A DNA stretch of 64,000 nucleotides, from the NCBI RefSeq assembly GCF_006402735.1, contig NZ_CP017174.1:4219001-4283000 (forward strand), in the 5' to 3' direction. Every line of letters starts with the position of its first letter. The first letter of the stretch is position 1. Below the pieces are notes generated by a model, which was not told the DNA's origin, did no database searches, and saw nothing but the letters and a program-made list of their open reading frames with translations. This document shows, in pieces, positions 60,245 through 64,000 of this stretch. The position numbers and the translations under genes were made by a program. The DNA is from Myxococcus xanthus (GTDB lineage Bacteria; Myxococcota; Myxococcia; Myxococcales; Myxococcaceae).

Positions 60245-63200
60245 ATGGGTCGTCACACCCGGTATGAGGGGGACGCGAGTCTCGCGGTAGCCATTGTCGG
60301 CATGGCCGCCCGCGTTCCCGGTGCCGAAGACGTGGAGTCCTTCTGGCGCCTGCTGCGTGAGGGCAGGGAAGCCATTACTTTCTTCACCAACGAGGCGATG
60401 AAGGCCTTGGGCGTGGAGCCCGGCTGGCTCGCCAATCCAAACTTCGTTCGCGCCGCGCCTGTCCTGGAGCGGCCGGGGCGCTTCGACGCGGCTTTGTTCG
60501 GATACGCCCCACGTGAGGCGGAGTTGCTGGACCCGCAGCACCGCATCTTCCTGGAGTGTGCCTGGTCGGCGCTGGAGCACGCGGGCTACGCCCCGGGCCG
60601 GTTGACGGTCTCCACCGGCGTCTTCGCGGGCTCCAGCCTGAGCACCTATCTGCTGTTCAATCTGCTCTCTCGGGCGGAGTTCCAGCAGGCCGAGGACACG
60701 TTCCCGGCCATGGTGGGTAACGACAAAGACTTCCTCGCCACGCGCGTGGCCTATCACTTCAATCTCAAGGGGCCCGCGCTCACCGTGCAGACGGGGTGCT
60801 CGACGTCGCTGGTGGCCACGCACCTCGCCTGTCAGTCGTTGCTGGGCTACCAGTGCGACGTGGCGCTGGCGGGCGGCGTGTCCGTGCACATGCCCCAGCG
60901 CACGGGCTACCACTATCAGGACGGCGGCATCTCCTCTCCGGACGGGCACTGCCGCGCGTTCGACGCCAAGGGGCAGGGCACGCTCTTCGGCAGCGGTGCG
61001 GGTGTGGTGGTGCTCAAGCGCCTGGAGGACGCGCTGAACGATGGTGACACCATCCACGCCGTCATCCGTGGCTCGGCCATCAACAACGACGGCGCCATGA
61101 AGGTGGGCTACACCGCCCCCGGGGTTGAGGGACAGTCGGAGGTCATTGCTCGCGCACAGGCCGTGGCGGAGGTGTCCCCGGACTCCATCTCCTACGTGGA
61201 GGCGCATGGCACCGCCACGCCGCTGGGAGATCCCGTGGAGGTGCAGGCCCTCACGGAGGCCTTCCGCGCGGGGACGGACAAGCGTGGCTTCTGCGGGCTG
61301 GGCTCGGTGAAGACCAATGTGGGCCACCTGGACGCGGCGGCGGGAGTCACCGGCCTGCTGAAGACGGTGCTCGCCCTGGAGCATGGCGAGCTGCCTCCCA
61401 GCCTTCACTACGAGAAGCCCAACCCGCGCATCGACTTCGAGAGCAGCCCCTTCTACGTCAACGCCGCGCTCAAGCCGTGGCCGGAGGGGGATACGCCTCG
61501 GCGCGCGGGGGTGAGCTCGTTCGGGATTGGTGGCACCAACGCGCACGTCATCCTGGAGGAAGCGCCTGTCACCCTCCCGGGGGATGCGGCGCGCCCATGG
61601 CAGCTCCTGGTCCTGTCCGCGAAGACAGCCTCGGCGCTGGAGTCCCAGACGGCCGCGCTGCTGGCGCACTTGAAGGCCCACCCGGAGCAGCAGCTCGCTG
61701 ACGTGGCCTGGACGCTTCAGGTCGGGCGCAAGCCCATGGAGCTTCGCCGCGTGGTGGTGTGTGAAGACCGGGCGAGCGCCGTGGCGGCACTGGAGTCCAA
61801 GGACCCGCAGCGCATCTTCACCCTGGCCCCGGGCAACGGCACGCCGTCGGCCGTCTTCATGTTCCCCGGCGGTGGCGCGCAATACCCGGACATGGGCCGT
61901 GGCCTCTACGGCTCCGAGAAGGTGTTCCGCGAGGCCGTGGACCGTTGCTGCGAGCTCCTGCGGCCCCGGCTGGGCTTAGACCTGCGGCCCGTCATGTACC
62001 CGGACGCGGCGCATGCCGCGGATGCCGTTCAGCGCCTCAAGCGCACGTCGCTGGCGTTGCCCGCGCTCTTCACCGTGGAATTTGCGCTGGCCCAGCTGTG
62101 GCAATCCTGGGGCGTGAAGCCCGAGGCGCTCATCGGCCACAGCCTGGGCGAGTACGCCGCGGCCTGCCTCGCGGGCGTCTTCTCCTTGGAGGACGCCCTG
62201 GCGCTGGTGGTGCTGCGCGGCCAGCTCTTCGAGGAGTTGCCCGGTGGCGGCATGCTCAGCGTCCCGTTGCCCGAGGCGGAGCTGCGCCCGTTGCTGGGGG
62301 ATTCGCTGTCCATTGCCGCGATGAACGGACCCGCGCAGTGCGCGGTCGCCGGTACGGTGGAGGCCGTGGAGGTGCTGGCCGCGGAGCTGACCCGGCGCGA
62401 GGTGGAGTTCCGTCACATCCCCATCGACGTGGCGGCGCACTCCCACCTGGTGGAGCCCATCCTCGCGCGCTTCCAGTCCTTCGTGGGGACCCTGACGCGC
62501 AATGCCCCCACGTTGCCCATTGTCTCCAACGTCACCGGCACATGGATGACGCCAGCGGAGGCGGTGGACCCGGCCTACTGGACGCGGCACCTGCGGCAGA
62601 CAGTGCGCTTTGGTGACGGCATCCGCACGCTGGCCGCGCAGCCTGGCCGCGTCTATCTGGAGGTTGGTCCGGGCCGCACGCTGGGGACGCTGGCGCGCCT
62701 GCAGCTCAATGGGCCCAAGGCCCCCTCGGTGCTCTCCTCGCTGCGTCACCCGCAGGACCCGGTGCCGGATGACGCGTTCCTCACCACCACCGTCGGCCGG
62801 CTGTGGGCGGCGGGCATGGAGGTGGATTGGAGCGCGGTGCACGGCGGTGCTCGGCGTCTGCGCGTGCCGCTCCCGACCTATCCCTTCGAGGGCCAGGATT
62901 ACTGGCTGGCGCCGGAGGTGTCCTCCGCGCGTCGCAGGGGTATCGCGCGCAAGAGCGCGGACGTGGCCGGCTGGTTCTATTTGCCCTCGTGGCAGCGTGC
63001 GCCGTTGATTCCCAAGGCGGGACCGGTGACGCCGCGCGGGTGGCTCGTCTACCTGGACGCGGGGGGGCTGGGGGCGGCCCTGGCGGAGCGATTGGAGCGC
63101 CTGGGCCACGGCGTCGTTCGCGTGACGCCTGGCACCGGTTTCCGTCAGGTGACGGAGCGCGAGTTCACCGTAGATGGGCGAGAGCGTGAGGACCACGCCC

Positions 63201-64000
63201 AGTTGCTGCGTGCGTTGAAGGCTCGGGACTTCAACGTAGAGCGCGTGGTGTATCTCTGGAGCCTCGATGTGACTGGGGCGGACTTCGACGAGGCCCAGGT
63301 TCGCGGTTTCTTTGGCGTGCTGCGGCTGGCGCAGGCCCTGTCCGGAGCGGAGCTGCCCGGGCCCGTGGAGTTGACGGTGGTGGGGCGCGAAGCGCTGGAG
63401 GTGGAGAGCGCCGATGCGGTGGCGCCCGAGCGAGCCACGTTGCCGGCGCTGTGCAAGGTGATTCCGCAGGAGCTGGACACCGTGGCGTGCCGCTACGTGG
63501 ATGTCCGCACGCCGTCGGTGGACGCATTGGTGCGGGAGGTGACGTCGGACGCCCCGGAGCCGGTGGTTGCCTGGCGAGGCCCACACCGGCAGGTGCAGGC
63601 GTACGAGCCGCTGCGCATCGAAGCGGACACGCCGGTGTCCTGGCCCCTCAAGCAGCGCGGCGTCTATCTCGTCACGGGCGGTCTGGGCGGCGTGGGCTTG
63701 CGGATGGCGGACTATCTGGCGCGCACCAGGCAGGCGCGGCTGGTCCTGGTGGGGCGCTCCGGCGCGGGGCTGGACTCGGATGGCCGCCGTCAACGTGCGG
63801 TGCGGGCGCTGGAGGCCGCGGGAGCGGAGGTGCTGGTGGCTCGCGCGGATGTGGCGGATGAGGCGCAGTTGCGCGCGGTTCTGGCGGAGGTGGATTCCCG
63901 CTTCGGTTCGCTGGATGGGGTCATCCACGCGGCGGGGCTCGCGGGCGACGGCGCGGTGTCGTTGCTTGGCGCCATGGAGCCGGCGACGTGCGCGCCGCAC
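60245..64000 (+). CDS. Type I polyketide synthase, KS-AT-KR..., partial at right window edge
   Basis: An open frame of 1252 codons from ATG 60245 to the end of the window. An in-frame TAG at 60236 and AGGGG/AGGAAG upstream fix the start. KS about 12-440 with QTGCSTSLVATH, EAHGTATPLGDP and NVGHLDAAAG; AT about 530-860 with GHSLGEYAAAC and VAAHS; a post-AT linker similar to the minus-strand PKS; KR begins near residue 1140 with TGGLGGVG. The KR catalytic residues and carrier lie beyond the window. No loading domain precedes the KS, so it extends an acyl chain from a partner outside the window. Divergent from the PKS-NRPS operon. Confidence 0.92.
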   Translation, partial: MGRHTRYEGDASLAVAIVGMAARVPGAEDVESFWRLLREGREAITFFTNEAMKALGVEPGWLANPNFVRAAPVLERPGRFDAALFGYAPREAELLDPQHRIFLECAWSALEHAGYAPGRLTVSTGVFAGSSLSTYLLFNLLSRAEFQQAEDTFPAMVGNDKDFLATRVAYHFNLKGPALTVQTGCSTSLVATHLACQSLLGYQCDVALAGGVSVHMPQRTGYHYQDGGISSPDGHCRAFDAKGQGTLFGSGAGVVVLKRLEDALNDGDTIHAVIRGSAINNDGAMKVGYTAPGVEGQSEVIARAQAVAEVSPDSISYVEAHGTATPLGDPVEVQALTEAFRAGTDKRGFCGLGSVKTNVGHLDAAAGVTGLLKTVLALEHGELPPSLHYEKPNPRIDFESSPFYVNAALKPWPEGDTPRRAGVSSFGIGGTNAHVILEEAPVTLPGDAARPWQLLVLSAKTASALESQTAALLAHLKAHPEQQLADVAWTLQVGRKPMELRRVVVCEDRASAVAALESKDPQRIFTLAPGNGTPSAVFMFPGGGAQYPDMGRGLYGSEKVFREAVDRCCELLRPRLGLDLRPVMYPDAAHAADAVQRLKRTSLALPALFTVEFALAQLWQSWGVKPEALIGHSLGEYAAACLAGVFSLEDALALVVLRGQLFEELPGGGMLSVPLPEAELRPLLGDSLSIAAMNGPAQCAVAGTVEAVEVLAAELTRREVEFRHIPIDVAAHSHLVEPILARFQSFVGTLTRNAPTLPIVSNVTGTWMTPAEAVDPAYWTRHLRQTVRFGDGIRTLAAQPGRVYLEVGPGRTLGTLARLQLNGPKAPSVLSSLRHPQDPVPDDAFLTTTVGRLWAAGMEVDWSAVHGGARRLRVPLPTYPFEGQDYWLAPEVSSARRRGIARKSADVAGWFYLPSWQRAPLIPKAGPVTPRGWLVYLDAGGLGAALAERLERLGHGVVRVTPGTGFRQVTEREFTVDGREREDHAQLLRALKARDFNVERVVYLWSLDVTGADFDEAQVRGFFGVLRLAQALSGAELPGPVELTVVGREALEVESADAVAPERATLPALCKVIPQELDTVACRYVDVRTPSVDALVREVTSDAPEPVVAWRGPHRQVQAYEPLRIEADTPVSWPLKQRGVYLVTGGLGGVGLRMADYLARTRQARLVLVGRSGAGLDSDGRRQRAVRALEAAGAEVLVARADVADEAQLRAVLAEVDSRFGSLDGVIHAAGLAGDGAVSLLGAMEPATCAPH

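Noticed and set aside
60041-61882. 613-codon minus-strand frame, and a similar one at 61976-64000, over the right-hand PKS
   Set aside because: Both are shadows of the plus-strand KS-AT-KR gene, whose catalytic motifs are intact.

Overview
The window is very GC-rich and reads as the chromosome of a myxobacterium, most likely a member of Myxococcaceae (Myxococcus or Corallococcus type). Indicators are strong third-position G/C bias, many secreted lipoproteins, PilZ and PEGA proteins, an M2 peptidase, and a large hybrid NRPS/PKS cluster. The genus is an inference from style and gene content; no 16S gene is present.

Layout. (1) 1-16800 is ordinary accessory and housekeeping chromosome. It holds a phosphoesterase lipoprotein cut by the window edge, a short-chain dehydrogenase, a CxxCH-protein/lipoprotein/DUF1501 operon, a DUF3105 lipoprotein coupled to a degenerate DHH protein, an M2 peptidase, a cold-shock protein, a second zinc metallopeptidase lipoprotein, an FKBP isomerase, PilZ, LPP20-like and PEGA proteins, an AI-2E-type permease and a family 5 uracil-DNA glycosylase. 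(2) 16800-24135 is the translation block tRNA-Val, thrS, rpmI, rplT, pheS, pheT, ihfA, tRNA-Pro. infC is absent from its usual place, and intrinsic terminators lie just in front of thrS and pheS. (3) 24136-38140 is a defence island downstream of tRNA-Pro. It has a divergent restriction system (cytosine methylase plus Vsr on one strand; MORC/MutL-like GHKL ATPase, Z1 helicase, PD-(D/E)XK protein and AIPR on the other). An IS66 scar separates this from a three-gene cassette: a histidine kinase with an extra N-terminal HSP90-like ATPase domain, a response regulator with no DNA-binding domain, and a small caspase-like protein. Each gene of the cassette overlaps the next by ATGA. (4) 38140-41390 is an IS3-family element apparently split by an ISKra4-family transposase gene. 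(5) 41360-64000 is a biosynthetic cluster. A PKS module (KS-AT-KR-carrier) and a four-module NRPS (C-A-PCP x4, TE) form one minus-strand operon; a second PKS gene runs divergently off the right edge.

How the genes work together. The NRPS adenylation pockets read as Val, Gln, Val, Gln, and the Val-Gln bimodule is a recent tandem duplication with a unit of about 6.39 kb. The predicted product is an N-acylated Val-Gln-Val-Gln peptide released by the terminal thioesterase. The KR of the minus-strand PKS has serine in place of the catalytic tyrosine, so a beta-keto group may persist. The IS3 right end supplies the last codons and the stop of the NRPS. The best candidate for an undescribed system is the kinase/regulator/caspase-like cassette at 34800-38076, which looks like a phosphorelay-gated protease, plausibly anti-phage or programmed-death in role.
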